A stretch of DNA of 64,000 bases from Pseudomonas sp. GGS8 (GCF_024168645.1 NZ_JALJWF010000001.1:5025501-5089500); one strand, 5' to 3'. Positions 28,074-37,540 are shown, counted from the stretch's first letter. Notes: a model not told the origin generated them from the letters alone. Made by a program: numbers and translations.

Positions 28074-28207
28074 GGGCCCTCCGGAAATTCCAAGAATGCT
28101 CACAATGATACGCAAGGGCCCTGGCATCGCCAAACCAAAACCGCAGGCTTGCCTGCCGGGCGGGTGAAGCTCAGACTTCGCGGCTCAATCCGTGAGTGTT
28201 CATTACA

Positions 28208-28732
28208 ATGATTCGACCCTGTCAATTGATTTTCGTCCTGATGTGTCTGCTTTCAGGTGTTACCCGTGCTTATGCCGAGGCACCGGTCGTGACCTGGCCC
28301 AATGGATGGACTGTCGAGACCATCCCGCAAGACGAGGCCAAGCCCCAGGTTTCCCGGCAGCGTGCGGTAAAAAACGGCCAGGACGGTACACCGGTGATGG
28401 TGATGGAGTTGACCATGACCCAGGTGGAAAGCGGTCATCAGGTGAACCTGCAGGGTGTGTTGCTGGAAATGCGCAAGTCTGTGCAGAAGGACTTTTTCCA
28501 GGGCGGGTATCAGAGCGTTTGCAGCAAAATTCACGCGACTACCTTGAGCCGGCTATCGGCGCTGGAAACTACTTGTACGATTACCCAGAACGGCCGACAT
28601 GTTCTGTCTCAAACATTGGTCGCCGCGGTGGACGCCGATAAAGCCTATGTTCTTTCCTACGCGGGGCAGGCTGAGGTTTATAAGGCAAGTCAGGGCGACA
28701 TAGCGGCTGCTCGAAACAGCTTGAAACTTTAG
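28208..28732 (+). CDS. DUF4946 family exported protein
   Basis: This 174-residue precursor has a Sec signal ending RAYAEA (residues 1-24) and a mature part starting PVVTWPNGWTVETIPQ, which matches the pseudomonad DUF4946 family. Two cysteines (YQSVCSKI and LETTCTIT) may form a disulfide in the periplasm. No catalytic motif is known for the family. The ATG at 28208 is preferred over a GTG four codons upstream because it gives a compact signal peptide. The gene stands alone with a terminator about 130 bases downstream. Confidence 0.8.
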   Translation: MIRPCQLIFVLMCLLSGVTRAYAEAPVVTWPNGWTVETIPQDEAKPQVSRQRAVKNGQDGTPVMVMELTMTQVESGHQVNLQGVLLEMRKSVQKDFFQGGYQSVCSKIHATTLSRLSALETTCTITQNGRHVLSQTLVAAVDADKAYVLSYAGQAEVYKASQGDIAAARNSLKL

Positions 28733-28863
28733 TTTAAGGTTCCGGTGCCCACATCTTTGAGCATGGCCCGCATTTTTAGATAGCCAAACGGATTAAGCAC
28801 AAAGTTAGTCAGACTATAGTGAGTTGATCGGCGACTATCGTCGCATTTTAGACGGCATCCATG

Positions 28864-28892
28864 AAAAAGCCCTGCATTGGCAGGGCTTTTTT
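28864..28892. terminator. Bidirectional terminator
   Basis: AAAAAGCCCTGC-ATTG-GCAGGGCTTTTTT is a perfect hairpin with A and T tracts on either side, serving the convergent DUF4946 and mvaU-like genes. Confidence 0.9.
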
Positions 28893-28906
28893 ATTACCGT
28901 GAGCGC

Positions 28907-29272
28907 TTAGGCACGCAGCCAGGAATCAACGGTAGCGGCACCGTATTGTTCCTTCCAGGCTTTCAGGCCGCGGTGGTTGCCACCCTTGGTTTCGATCAGT
29001 TCACCGGTGTGCGGGTTCTGATAAACCTTGACCACGCGTGCGCGGCGGGTTTTAGGTGCTGTTGCCTGTTGCAGGCCGGATTTCGCCGGGTTCGGGTCGA
29101 GGATGGCGATGATGTCGCGCAGGCTCTTGCCGTAGGTTTTCATCAGCCCCTGGAGCTTTTCTTCGAATTCGATTTCTTTCTTGAGCCCGGCATCGTTCTT
29201 CAGCGATTCCAACTGCTTGAGCTGTTCTTGAAGGGCCTTTTCAGCTGCACGGAATTCAGCGAGTCTGGACAA
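28907..29272 (-). CDS. H-NS-like global regulator, MvaT/MvaU family
   Basis: MvaT/MvaU proteins are the pseudomonad functional analogues of H-NS; they coat AT-rich DNA and silence horizontally acquired genes. This 121-residue protein has the N-terminal oligomerisation coiled coil (SRLAEFRAAEKALQEQLKQLE, in two parts) and the C-terminal DNA-binding region with KVYQNPHTGELIETKGGNHR and LKAWKEQYG. The N-terminus is closer to MvaU than MvaT. The homologous start falls on a TTG at 29272, which has GGAG eight bases upstream; there is no ATG at that point. The 233-base upstream region is AT-rich and probably carries autoregulatory sites. Confidence 0.92.
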   Translation of the reverse strand: MSRLAEFRAAEKALQEQLKQLESLKNDAGLKKEIEFEEKLQGLMKTYGKSLRDIIAILDPNPAKSGLQQATAPKTRRARVVKVYQNPHTGELIETKGGNHRGLKAWKEQYGAATVDSWLRA

Positions 29273-29505
29273 TATCTTTACTCCAATAGTGTGTTTGGCT
29301 GATACCAACCGCAAGCAAAGCTATAAGCCAAGAGCCTTGAAGCGACTCGGTGATAATGACACGCCTGCCGGTTTTGCACAGGTATGAAAAATTGTAGTAG
29401 TTAATTGGTCAAGAGTAAATCCTGACTTTTTCTTCATGTAACAAGAGTAGTCTTTTGATTCAAATTGGTGCGCATCATCATGCGCCCGGCGCTTAACGTG
29501 GTTAG

Positions 29506-31044
29506 TTAATGATCACTTAATGCATTAATGAATTCTGGTCCGGGCATCGGCCGGCCGAACAGATAACCTTGCAGAAAGTTCACGCCATAGGCGGTCAGAT
29601 AGTCACTTTGCTCCTCGGTTTCCACACCTTCGGCGACGATACCCAGATCGAGTTTGGCCGAGAGTTCGATGATGCTGTCCAGAATGTGCCGGGAGAGGGC
29701 GTCGACACCGATCATCGCGACAAAGCTCTGGTCGATCTTCAGGAAGTCCACATTGAACTGACGTAAGTAACCGAGGCTTGAATGGCCGGTGCCAAAGTCG
29801 TCGATGGCGATCATCACGCCCAGCGCGCGAAGCTGTTCGAACAACTGCAGGGTGATGTCTGTCGGTTCGATGAGTTCGCGCTCGGTCAACTCCAGCACCA
29901 GGTGGACATTGCCCGGTGCAAAAGCGCCGAGGAATTCACGGCAGTCCTCGACCAGCTCCAGGTTCCGGCAGTGGCTGGCAGTGATGTTGATGCTAATGTG
30001 GAACGGTCCGTCGAACGATGCCGACAAGGGCCCCAGCAATGTCGCGGTCTGTTGCATCAACGAGCGGGTCATCGGCACGATCAGCCCGGAATGTTCGGCA
30101 AACGGGATGAACAGATCCGGGCGTACCAAACCTTCCTTGGGATGTTTCCAGCGCATCAATACTTCGGCGCCGGACCACTGTTTGTTGTTGCCGTGCACCA
30201 CCGGCTGAAAATACGGAACGAACTCTGCGGCCTCCAGCGCACGCTGCATTTCACGGCTGGGCGACGCCGCGCGCATCTGCAAGACATGCCCGATCGAGCC
30301 TGAGACCACACCAAAGAACATCAGCAGGCTGAACAGCGGCGGGTATTCGCTTCTCATGTAACGCCAGGTTTCACCTTCGGGGAAACCTGCGGCCACCGCA
30401 AAGGCATAACGCGAGGACGTCAGCTTGTTTTGTGCCACCGCAAAGTCGGGCAGGGCAACATCGTGGACCTTGCCGTCGGCGGACAGCCAATGGGGGCCGA
30501 CTTGCAGCAGCAATAATGCTTTACGTCCGATCAGGCGCAACACGTTGCTCAGGTGATAACCGTTCAGCGTGGTCAATACCCCCTGTTTTCCCTCACTAAG
30601 TCGATACACCAACAATGCGGTATCGGGCGTGACGGGATTGCCGCTCATGAGCCATAACTTGCCTTGGGTATAGTCGCCGGGATCGACCTTTTCCTGATAA
30701 TCGCCGAATAACGAACTGCAATAGAGGTTGTTGTCCGACACAAGGTTGGTCGAGCGCACGAAAGGGCGGCGGGTGACTTGTTCGCGCAGGGCCAGTTTGA
30801 CGTCGTTGCAGTTTTGGCCAGCCAGCGGCAATAGTTCTTGCGCGGCTTGGGCGGTGTTGTCGAGCATCAGTTCGAATTGGCGAATGGCTTCTTCGGCCGT
30901 CAGTTCAGTATTTTGCCTGAGCGCACGTTCAGCCTGCAGATACAGAATGACCAGCCCCAGCAAAACCGGGAGCAACCCGCTCAGAGCGGTGACAACGATC
31001 TGGGTACCACGTTTTTTACGGCGGTTTTTGACGTTCAGTGGCAT
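29506..31044 (-). CDS. CSS-motif EAL-domain cyclic di-GMP phosphodiesterase
   Basis: This 512-residue inner-membrane protein degrades cyclic di-GMP. It has TM1 at residues 17-37, a periplasmic CSS domain (CSSLFGD near residue 110, with the cysteine pair used in redox control), TM2 near residue 235 and a C-terminal EAL domain. The EAL site reads AEVLMRWKHP, and all other catalytic residues are present (ISINITASH, LELTERE, IDDFGTGHSSL, LKIDQSF, EGVETEEQ), so it should be active. In CSS-EAL enzymes disulfide reduction in the periplasm raises activity. It is an isolated gene; a GCGCAT/ATGCGC hairpin near 29471-29486 may terminate it. Confidence 0.93.
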   Translation of the reverse strand: MPLNVKNRRKKRGTQIVVTALSGLLPVLLGLVILYLQAERALRQNTELTAEEAIRQFELMLDNTAQAAQELLPLAGQNCNDVKLALREQVTRRPFVRSTNLVSDNNLYCSSLFGDYQEKVDPGDYTQGKLWLMSGNPVTPDTALLVYRLSEGKQGVLTTLNGYHLSNVLRLIGRKALLLLQVGPHWLSADGKVHDVALPDFAVAQNKLTSSRYAFAVAAGFPEGETWRYMRSEYPPLFSLLMFFGVVSGSIGHVLQMRAASPSREMQRALEAAEFVPYFQPVVHGNNKQWSGAEVLMRWKHPKEGLVRPDLFIPFAEHSGLIVPMTRSLMQQTATLLGPLSASFDGPFHISINITASHCRNLELVEDCREFLGAFAPGNVHLVLELTERELIEPTDITLQLFEQLRALGVMIAIDDFGTGHSSLGYLRQFNVDFLKIDQSFVAMIGVDALSRHILDSIIELSAKLDLGIVAEGVETEEQSDYLTAYGVNFLQGYLFGRPMPGPEFINALSDH

Positions 31045-31150
31045 TCGCGAATCCTGTCACGATGAAAAGGCGCCTTCCATGGCAGGCACAGACAACACGC
31101 CTCCCCAAAAGAGTTCAGCCATCATAGTTGGCCATTGGCGGTTATGCCGC

Positions 31151-32023
31151 TCAACGAGCATTCAGGCTCGAAGCCAGTTGGATAAAGGCCAGTGTTGCAG
31201 GTGATGACTGACGCTGATCGAGCACCGCCAGACCGACTTGGCGACTGATGGGTGGAGACAGCGGTCTTTTCACGTAGCGGCTGTCGTTGTCGTCGGGCAG
31301 TGAGCCTTCGGCGACCACGGTCAGGGCGTCGCCACGACTTACCGTGTCCAGCGTGCTGAGCAACTGCGAGCAGCGATACCTGATGTTCGGCGTCAATCGC
31401 GCCGCATTGAACGCGCGTGACACCAGCTCCGAAGACCCAGCCTCGGTCAGCACAAAAGGGTCGTGGCACAAGTCGCTCAAGCTGACGCTGTCGCGACCGG
31501 CCAGTGCATGATCGGCAGGCAGCAGCGCGACCATCTGGTCTTCGATCAGTGCAATCGTGTCAAAACGTTCCTGGGGTAACACCACGAAACCAATATCGAT
31601 ACGCCGCTCTTCCAGCCATTGGATCACCTGGCGGTCTGGACCTTCGTCGATGTGAACCTCGATGCCCGGGTGTGCGGCGCGGTAGTGCTGCAAGATCCTC
31701 GGCAGCAGCTTGATCGAAGAGGTCGGGCCGAACGAGCCAATGCGTAAGGTGCCGGTTTTCATCCCGCGTGAATCGGCCGCCTCTTGACGCAAAGTGTTGG
31801 CCAGCCCAAGCATCGCCCGAGCGCGCAGTAATAGCTGCTGGCCGATGTCACTCAACTCGACCTGGGACTGATGTCGTCGCAGCAGCTCGACACCCAACTC
31901 CTGCTCCAGCGACTTGAGTGCGTGGGAGACCGCAGACTGGGAAATCTCCAAACGATGGGCGGCCGCCGTGAAGCCGCGCAGCTCGGCCACCAGCGAGAAA
32001 ATCTCCAGTTGAGTGAGGGTCAT
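31151..32023 (-). CDS. LysR family transcriptional regulator
   Basis: This 290-residue LysR regulator has the winged helix at residues 1-60 (LRGFTAAAHRLEISQSAVSHALKSLEQ, read in two parts) and an effector domain starting GTLRIGSFGPTSSIKLLP. It is divergent from an EamA-family transporter with a 78-base gap that holds a perfect palindrome, ATGATCGATCAT at 32044-32055. This arrangement is typical of a regulator controlling a divergent exporter. The effector is unknown. Confidence 0.92.
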   Translation of the reverse strand: MTLTQLEIFSLVAELRGFTAAAHRLEISQSAVSHALKSLEQELGVELLRRHQSQVELSDIGQQLLLRARAMLGLANTLRQEAADSRGMKTGTLRIGSFGPTSSIKLLPRILQHYRAAHPGIEVHIDEGPDRQVIQWLEERRIDIGFVVLPQERFDTIALIEDQMVALLPADHALAGRDSVSLSDLCHDPFVLTEAGSSELVSRAFNAARLTPNIRYRCSQLLSTLDTVSRGDALTVVAEGSLPDDNDSRYVKRPLSPPISRQVGLAVLDQRQSSPATLAFIQLASSLNAR

Positions 32024-32043
32024 GAGCTTTTACTCATTTTACG

Positions 32044-32055
32044 ATGATCGATCAT
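32044..32055. promoter_or_regulatory. Candidate LysR operator in the LysR/EamA divergent region
   Basis: ATGATCGATCAT is a perfect 12-base palindrome 21 bases upstream of the LysR start and 46 bases before the transporter start. Its position suits control of both genes; binding is inferred. Confidence 0.45.
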
Positions 32056-32101
32056 TAGTCGAATGATACGCCACATGCCCGATTGCTGGAGGTGGAGACT
32101 T

Positions 32102-33049
32102 ATGACTACGTGTGAACAGACCCTTGCGAACTCTTCGGATGTGCCGGTTTATCTGAAACTGGCGGCGGTCACCATGATCTGGGGCGGGACGTTCGTTGCC
32201 GGGCGGTTTCTGGCCGACAGCCTCAGTCCGTTATTGGCCGCGAGTTTGCGGTTCATGCTGGCGAGCATGGCGTTGTTGCTATTTCTGCTGCTGGCGCGGG
32301 TGCCTTTGGTACGGCCCAGCCCCAGGCAATGGTTGCAACTGGCGCTGTTGGGGTTTTTCGGGATTTTCTTCTACAACCTGTGCTTCTTTTACGGGCTGCA
32401 TTACATCAATGCGTCTCGGGCATCATTGATCGTTGCGTTGAACCCGGCCGTGATCGGCCTGGCTTCGTGGTTGCTGTTCAAGGAGCGACTGAGCCGGGCG
32501 AAAGTGGTCGGTATCGCGATCTGCATTGCTGGCGCCAGCCTGGTGATCGTCAGCCGCAATCCGCAGTTACTGGCCGGCAATGCCGATGCCTGGATTGGCG
32601 ACTTGTTGATCTTCGGCTGCGTGCTCGGCTGGGGCATTTATTCGCTGTTCTCCAAAGGCCTGAATCAAACACTGGGGCCGGTGCAGACGGTGACGTACTC
32701 GATTTTGCTCGGCACGCTGATGCTCTGGGTGACCAGCGCCGTGCGGGGCGAGCTGAGTGTCGCGGCGCTCACCGGACTCGGCACGCAACAATGGTTGAGC
32801 CTGATGTACTTGGGCGTGCTGGGCTCGGCATTGGCCTACATTGGTTATTACGACGGCATCCGCAAAATTGGCGCGACGCGCTCGGGCGTGTTCATCGCCT
32901 TGAACCCGTTGACTGCTGTTCTTCTCGGCGCGTTGTTGCTGGGCGAACAGCTGACACTGGCGATGTGCCTGGGCGGCGGACTTATCGTGGCGGGGATTTT
33001 CCTGTGTAACAAACCGCTTGCGCAGGCCACGAAAAAGGCGATTGTATAA
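32102..33049 (+). CDS. EamA/DMT family transporter
   Basis: This 315-residue inner-membrane protein has ten predicted helices in two EamA repeats (first repeat from LAAVTMIWGGTFVAGRFL; second from WIGDLLIFGCVLGWGIYSLFSKGL, in pieces). Members export amino acids or other metabolites. The ATG at 32102 is preceded by GGAGGTGGAG, which decides the start against an earlier ATG at 32063. It is divergent from a LysR gene that probably regulates it. Substrate unknown. Confidence 0.88.
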   Translation: MTTCEQTLANSSDVPVYLKLAAVTMIWGGTFVAGRFLADSLSPLLAASLRFMLASMALLLFLLLARVPLVRPSPRQWLQLALLGFFGIFFYNLCFFYGLHYINASRASLIVALNPAVIGLASWLLFKERLSRAKVVGIAICIAGASLVIVSRNPQLLAGNADAWIGDLLIFGCVLGWGIYSLFSKGLNQTLGPVQTVTYSILLGTLMLWVTSAVRGELSVAALTGLGTQQWLSLMYLGVLGSALAYIGYYDGIRKIGATRSGVFIALNPLTAVLLGALLLGEQLTLAMCLGGGLIVAGIFLCNKPLAQATKKAIV

Positions 33050-33255
33050 GAAGGCGGACAAACTGATTTACGCTGTGTAGAATCAGGTTACGCATATAAG
33101 AATAATCGTCTTCTGGCAGCAGAAGCCTCGCCCGCAAGAGCCTTGGGTCGACAATGAAGATATTTGGGTTTCAATTGATCTACGGTGACTTCCTCGCCCG
33201 CAGCGTGCGAGGCATCTCGTGCGCGCCACCCACCGGTCTCAGCATTGCTAGCAAC

Positions 33256-33281
33256 TAACGATCCGTTAATTTCAGCCGTTA
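33256..33281 (+). promoter_or_regulatory. Repeated CGTTA elements upstream of hpd
   Basis: TAACG-N3-CGTTA forms an inverted repeat at 33256-33268, and a third CGTTA follows at 33277-33281 within the direct repeat CCGTTAATT. They lie 28-53 bases before the hpd start and could be regulator sites; no regulator is known to me for this motif. Confidence 0.35.
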
Positions 33282-33308
33282 ATTCTAAAAGCATGATGAG
33301 GCGCCAAA

Positions 33309-34385
33309 ATGGCAGATTTATACGAAAACCCAATGGGCCTGATGGGCTTTGAGTTCATCGAATTCGCATCGCCGACCCCGTACACCCTGGAGCCGATCTT
33401 CGAGATTATGGGCTTCACCAAGGTCGCGACCCACCGCTCCAAAGACGTGCACCTGTATCGCCAGGGCTCGATCAACCTGATCCTCAACAACGAACCCCAC
33501 AGCGTGGCCTCGTACTTCGCGGCCGAGCACGGCCCGTCGGTGTGCGGCATGGCGTTCCGCGTCAAGGATTCGCAAAAGGCCTACAAGCGTGCCCTGGAAC
33601 TCGGCGCCCAGCCGATCCACATTGAAACCGGCCCGATGGAATTGCACCTGCCGGCGATCAAAGGCATCGGCGGCGCGCCGCTGTACCTGATCGACCGTTT
33701 CGGCGAAGGCAGTTCGATCTACGACATCGATTTCGTGTTCATCGAAGGCGTGGACCGCAACCCGGTCGGCGCCGGTCTGAAGATCATCGACCATCTGACC
33801 CACAACGTGTATCGCGGTCGTATGGCCTACTGGGCCAACTTCTACGAGAAGCTGTTCAACTTCCGCGAAATTCGTTACTTCGACATCAAAGGCGAATACA
33901 CCGGCCTGACATCCAAAGCGATGACCGCGCCGGACGGCATGATCCGCATCCCGCTGAACGAAGAGTCGTCCAAGGGCGCCGGGCAGATCGAAGAGTTCCT
34001 GATGCAGTTCAACGGCGAGGGCATCCAGCATGTGGCGTTCCTCACCGATAACCTGATCGATACTTGGGACCGCCTGAAGAAAATCGGCATGCGCTTCATG
34101 ACGCCGCCGCCGGACACCTACTACGAAATGCTCGAAGGCCGTTTGCCGAACCACGGCGAGCCGGTCGATCAACTGCAAGCACGGGGCATCTTGCTGGACG
34201 GTTCGTCCGAGCCTGGCGACAAGCGTCTGCTGCTGCAGATCTTCTCGGAAACCCTGATGGGGCCGGTGTTCTTCGAGTTCATCCAGCGTAAAGGCGACGA
34301 CGGTTTCGGCGAAGGCAACTTCAAGGCACTGTTCGAATCCATCGAGCGCGATCAAGTTCGTCGCGGTGTGCTCTCCACCGATTAA
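33309..34385 (+). CDS. hpd: 4-hydroxyphenylpyruvate dioxygenase
   Basis: Hpd converts 4-hydroxyphenylpyruvate to homogentisate in tyrosine degradation, using non-heme Fe(II) and O2. The 358-residue cytosolic enzyme has the iron ligands in [13 protein letters not shown] (near residue 161), [11 protein letters not shown] (near 240) and [21 protein letters not shown], read in part, with the Glu near 322, in the order expected for P. fluorescens Hpd. The start [16 protein letters not shown] and length match the family. It is a single-gene unit with a strong terminator. Confidence 0.97.
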   Translation: MADLYENPMGLMGFEFIEFASPTPYTLEPIFEIMGFTKVATHRSKDVHLYRQGSINLILNNEPHSVASYFAAEHGPSVCGMAFRVKDSQKAYKRALELGAQPIHIETGPMELHLPAIKGIGGAPLYLIDRFGEGSSIYDIDFVFIEGVDRNPVGAGLKIIDHLTHNVYRGRMAYWANFYEKLFNFREIRYFDIKGEYTGLTSKAMTAPDGMIRIPLNEESSKGAGQIEEFLMQFNGEGIQHVAFLTDNLIDTWDRLKKIGMRFMTPPPDTYYEMLEGRLPNHGEPVDQLQARGILLDGSSEPGDKRLLLQIFSETLMGPVFFEFIQRKGDDGFGEGNFKALFESIERDQVRRGVLSTD

Positions 34386-34400
34386 GCCGTTCCTGATGTG

Positions 34401-34440
34401 AAAAAGCCCGGTCAGCAGCCATGCTGGCCGGGCTTTTTTT
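34401..34440. terminator. Bidirectional terminator between hpd and rarD
   Basis: GCCCGGTCAGCA-GCCA-TGCTGGCCGGGC forms a 12-base-pair stem with one G-T wobble, flanked by A5 and T7. It separates the convergent hpd and rarD genes. Confidence 0.92.
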
Positions 34441-34451
34441 GAATCATGCAA

Positions 34452-35339
34452 TTACATTGGCCGGCGTCGTTGCCGGACCAGATGCTTGAACCCTTCAAAC
34501 ACCAACACCGCCACCGCCAGCCAGATCGGAATGTAGGTCAGCCATTCGCCGGCCTTGATGCTTTCCCCGAGCAGCAACGCAACGCCCAGCAACAGCACGG
34601 GCTCGACGTAACTCAACAACCCGAACAGGCTGAACGGCAGCAGCCGGCTGGCAATGATGTAGACCACCAGCGCCGAAGCACTGATCACCCCGAGCAGCGG
34701 AATCAACAGTGACAGCCAAGGATGTTGATCGAAAACGCCAAAACCCTGTTCACCTCCCTGCACGAACCAGAACGCCACCGGCAGCATCAACGCCATGTCC
34801 AGCCAGAGCCCGCCAAGGTTGTCCGTGGCCAGGCGTTTGCGCAAGATGAAATAGATCGGATAGCCGATGACCACCAGCAAGGTCGCCCAGGAAAAACCGC
34901 CGACCTGATACAACTCGTTGAGCACGCCGAGGCTGGCGAAGAACACGGCGATTTTCTGCAGGTAGGAAAGCCGTTCGCCATAAACGATTCGCCCGGTGAG
35001 CACCATGGACAGCGGCAGCAGAAAATACCCCAGCGACACGTCGAGGCTATAGCCGTTTAGCGGCGCCCACATGAACAACCAGAGTTGCAGGCCCAACAAC
35101 GCTGCAGAGCCGATCAGGCTGATCAGCAACTTCGGCTGGCCGGCCAGCCGCCGAAGAATTTCGACCACGCGTTTCCATTCGCCGGACACCACCATGAACA
35201 CGGTCATGCACGGCGCGGTCAGCAGCATCCGCCAACCGAAAATCTCCACGCCGCTCAAGGGGGAGAGCAACGACGTGTAGTAATACATGACGGCAAACAG
35301 CATCGAGGCTGTGACCGATAGAGCGATACCTTTAGACAA
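34452..35339 (-). CDS. rarD: RarD-type EamA family transporter
   Basis: This 295-residue inner-membrane protein is a RarD-type member of the DMT superfamily with ten helices. Markers include FAVMYYYTSLLSPLSGVEIFGWR, read in pieces, at residues 15-37, the LWLFMWAPLNGYSLDVSLGYF segment near residue 105 in the same manner, and SYVEPVLLLGVALLLGE near 245. RarD is linked to chloramphenicol sensitivity in other bacteria, but its substrate is not settled. It is an isolated gene convergent with hpd. Confidence 0.85.
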   Translation of the reverse strand: MSKGIALSVTASMLFAVMYYYTSLLSPLSGVEIFGWRMLLTAPCMTVFMVVSGEWKRVVEILRRLAGQPKLLISLIGSAALLGLQLWLFMWAPLNGYSLDVSLGYFLLPLSMVLTGRIVYGERLSYLQKIAVFFASLGVLNELYQVGGFSWATLLVVIGYPIYFILRKRLATDNLGGLWLDMALMLPVAFWFVQGGEQGFGVFDQHPWLSLLIPLLGVISASALVVYIIASRLLPFSLFGLLSYVEPVLLLGVALLLGESIKAGEWLTYIPIWLAVAVLVFEGFKHLVRQRRRPM

Positions 35340-35450
35340 ACTGTCCTCGCGGGTTGAAGGTCAAACGGGGCGCGCAGGATACGTGGTTTTTGTGCTGAAT
35401 ATTGGCCGAGTGATCGATATTTTCAACATCGCGGTGGATGTTGAACCGCT

Positions 35451-35540
35451 ATCGCAGGCAAGCCAGCTCCCACAGGGAACTTCGTCGAAGCATCGTCAGC
35501 AGATCGACACAAAACCTGTGGGAGCGGGCTTGCCCGCGAT
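35451..35540. repeat. REPIN (GTGGGAGCGGGCTTGCCCGCGA family)
   Basis: Left arm ATCGCAGGCAAGCCAGCTCC and right arm GGAGCGGGCTTGCCCGCGAT are inverted with a few differences. A separate hairpin TTCAACATC-N6-GATGTTGAA stands just outside at 35422-35445. The element lies between rarD and the aldo/keto reductase. Confidence 0.8.
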
Positions 35541-35545
35541 AAATC

Positions 35546-36559
35546 TCAAGCTGTACGCGGTTTACGCCCCGGCACAAAATGGCTCACATCATTGAACCCC
35601 GGCGTCGATGCATGCCCCGGTGTGACCAGCGAATCGATAAAGGCTTCATCTTCCGCCGTGATCTTCACCGCCTGCGCCTTGGTGTACCCGTCCCACTGTG
35701 CTTCGGTGCGCGGGCCGACGATGGCCGAGGTGACGGCGCTGTTGTTCAGCACCCAGGCGATGGCGAACTCGACGATGCCCACGCCACGGTCCCGGGTGTA
35801 TTGCTGGATCTGCTGGGCAATGCGCAAAGACTCAACCCGCCATTCGGTTTCCAGGATGCGTTTGTCCTGGCGACCGGCGCGGCTGTTGGCGTCCGGTGTC
35901 ACATCCGGCGCGTACTTGCCGCTGAGCACACCGCGCGCCAGCGGGCTGTAAGGCACCACGCCGAGGCCATAGTTTTGCGCGGCGGTGATCTGCTCGGTTT
36001 CCGCCTGACGGTTGACGATGTTGTACAGCGGCTGGCTGATCACCGGCCTGTCGACGCCGAGTTTGTCGGCCAAACGAATCACTTCGGCGATGCGCCAGCC
36101 GCGATAGTTCGACAGGCCCCAGTAGCGGATCTTGCCCTGACGAATCAGATCGCCGATGGCCGACACCGTAACTTCCAGCGGCGTGTTGTGGTCTTCGCGG
36201 TGCAGGTAATAGATGTCCAGATAATCGGTGCCCAACCGCGTCAGGCTGGCGTCGATGCCATTGAACAAGTGCTTGCGGCTCAGGCCGGTACGGTTCGGCA
36301 CACCGTCCACCGGACCGTAGCCGACCTTGGTGGCGAGTACCCATTCGTGGCGGCGACTGGCGATCGCTTCGCCGACGATCTCTTCGGAGCGGCCGTTGGT
36401 GTAGACGTCCGCGGTGTCGATGAAGTTGATGCCCTGGTCCCAGGCCTTGCCGATGATTCGCAGGGAATCTTCGGTGCTGGTCTGTTCGCCGAACATCATG
36501 GTGCCCAATGTGAGGGTCGACACCTGTAAACCCGAATGACCCAACGTGCGATAGCTCAT
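35546..36559 (-). CDS. Aldo/keto reductase
   Basis: This 337-residue NADPH-dependent oxidoreductase has the (beta/alpha)8 barrel of aldo/keto reductases of the Tas/YajO type. Catalytic residues are visible: Asp and Tyr in INFIDTADVYTNGRSEEIVGEA, read in parts (residues 44-65), Lys in VLATKVGYGP near 80 and His in IYYLHREDHNTP near 117. KIRYWGLSNYRGWRIAEV, near 145, is typical. It probably reduces aldehydes or ketones in the cytosol. A LysR gene lies 68 bases upstream in the same direction. Confidence 0.92.
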   Translation of the reverse strand: MSYRTLGHSGLQVSTLTLGTMMFGEQTSTEDSLRIIGKAWDQGINFIDTADVYTNGRSEEIVGEAIASRRHEWVLATKVGYGPVDGVPNRTGLSRKHLFNGIDASLTRLGTDYLDIYYLHREDHNTPLEVTVSAIGDLIRQGKIRYWGLSNYRGWRIAEVIRLADKLGVDRPVISQPLYNIVNRQAETEQITAAQNYGLGVVPYSPLARGVLSGKYAPDVTPDANSRAGRQDKRILETEWRVESLRIAQQIQQYTRDRGVGIVEFAIAWVLNNSAVTSAIVGPRTEAQWDGYTKAQAVKITAEDEAFIDSLVTPGHASTPGFNDVSHFVPGRKPRTA

Positions 36560-36627
36560 GACGAAATCCTTTTACCGGTCAGAAAGCCCTAATCAAATAC
36601 CAGAACCGCTGCGCGGAGCAATCTGAA

Positions 36628-37527
36628 TTATCGACGCAGTGCCTCACAACGCTCCTGCAAGAACGTTTGCAACACCTTGACCCGCTCCGAGACCTGCACC
36701 CGATGCGGGCACAGCAAATTGAATGGCACGCTTTCGCCTTGCCAGTCATCGAACAGCGTCACCAGCCGCCCGGCCTGGACATCGGCGGCGACGTCGAGCC
36801 AGGCCTTGTAAGCAATGCCATGCCCGGCCAACGCCCAGCGGCGGGCAACTTCGCCGTCATCGCTCAGATAGTCGCCATGCACATCAACCTCCAGCACCTC
36901 ATCGCCACGGCTGAAACGCCAATGGTTGTAGGGGCGGCCATTGCGCAGGTAGAGCAGGGCGCTGTACTCGCCCAGTTCCTCGGGATGCTGCGGCGTGCCA
37001 CGGCGGATCAGGTACTCGGGGCTGGCACAGGCCACGCGACGATGCTGCGGCAGAATCGGCAGCGCCACCAGCGTCGAGTCACTCGGCACACCGAAGCGCA
37101 GGGCCACATCGACCGTCTCGCGGAACAGGTCGGCATGTCGATCGTTGAGCAATAGCTGCAATTGAATGTTGGGGTGTTGGCGCTTGAAATCATCCAGCCA
37201 CGGCAACAGCACATTGCGCCCGAAGTCCGACGGCGCCGCCAATTGCAGTACACCGCTCAAGCCTTGGGTCTGTTGCTTGAGTGCCTGTTCACCTTCGGCC
37301 AGCGCGGCGAGCGCCAGTCGCACACTTTCCAGATAACGCCGGCCTTCCTCGGTCAGGCGCATGCTTCGCGTGGAACGGGCCAGCAAGCGAATGCCGAGGC
37401 GGGTTTCCAGACGTTTGAGGGCGATGCTGGCAGCGGCGGGGGTCAGCTCCAAGGCGCGGGCGGCGGCCGAAATGCTGCCGGAATCGGCGGTGCGGACGAA
37501 GATCTCCAGGTCGAGAATCGAGCTCAT
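36628..37527 (-). CDS. LysR family transcriptional regulator
   Basis: This 299-residue protein is a LysR regulator: the winged helix at residues 1-60 contains TADSGSISAAARALELTPAAASIALKRLE, read in two parts, and the effector domain begins SGVLQLAAPSDFGRNVLLPWL. The C-terminal region HGDYLSDDGEVARRWALAGHG is typical of the DmlR/YafC subgroup. It is upstream of the aldo/keto reductase and divergent from the VOC gene, so either could be its target. A TTAAAG-N6-CTTTAA repeat lies 14 bases before its start. Confidence 0.92.
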   Translation of the reverse strand: MSSILDLEIFVRTADSGSISAAARALELTPAAASIALKRLETRLGIRLLARSTRSMRLTEEGRRYLESVRLALAALAEGEQALKQQTQGLSGVLQLAAPSDFGRNVLLPWLDDFKRQHPNIQLQLLLNDRHADLFRETVDVALRFGVPSDSTLVALPILPQHRRVACASPEYLIRRGTPQHPEELGEYSALLYLRNGRPYNHWRFSRGDEVLEVDVHGDYLSDDGEVARRWALAGHGIAYKAWLDVAADVQAGRLVTLFDDWQGESVPFNLLCPHRVQVSERVKVLQTFLQERCEALRR

Positions 37528-37540
37528 TGATAAAAATCCT

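Noticed and set aside
33318..34451. Long minus-strand open frame of 377 codons opposite hpd
   Set aside because: It is the antisense shadow of hpd. The plus-strand frame has all iron ligands and the family length, while the minus frame has no recognisable domain; high GC makes long antisense frames common.
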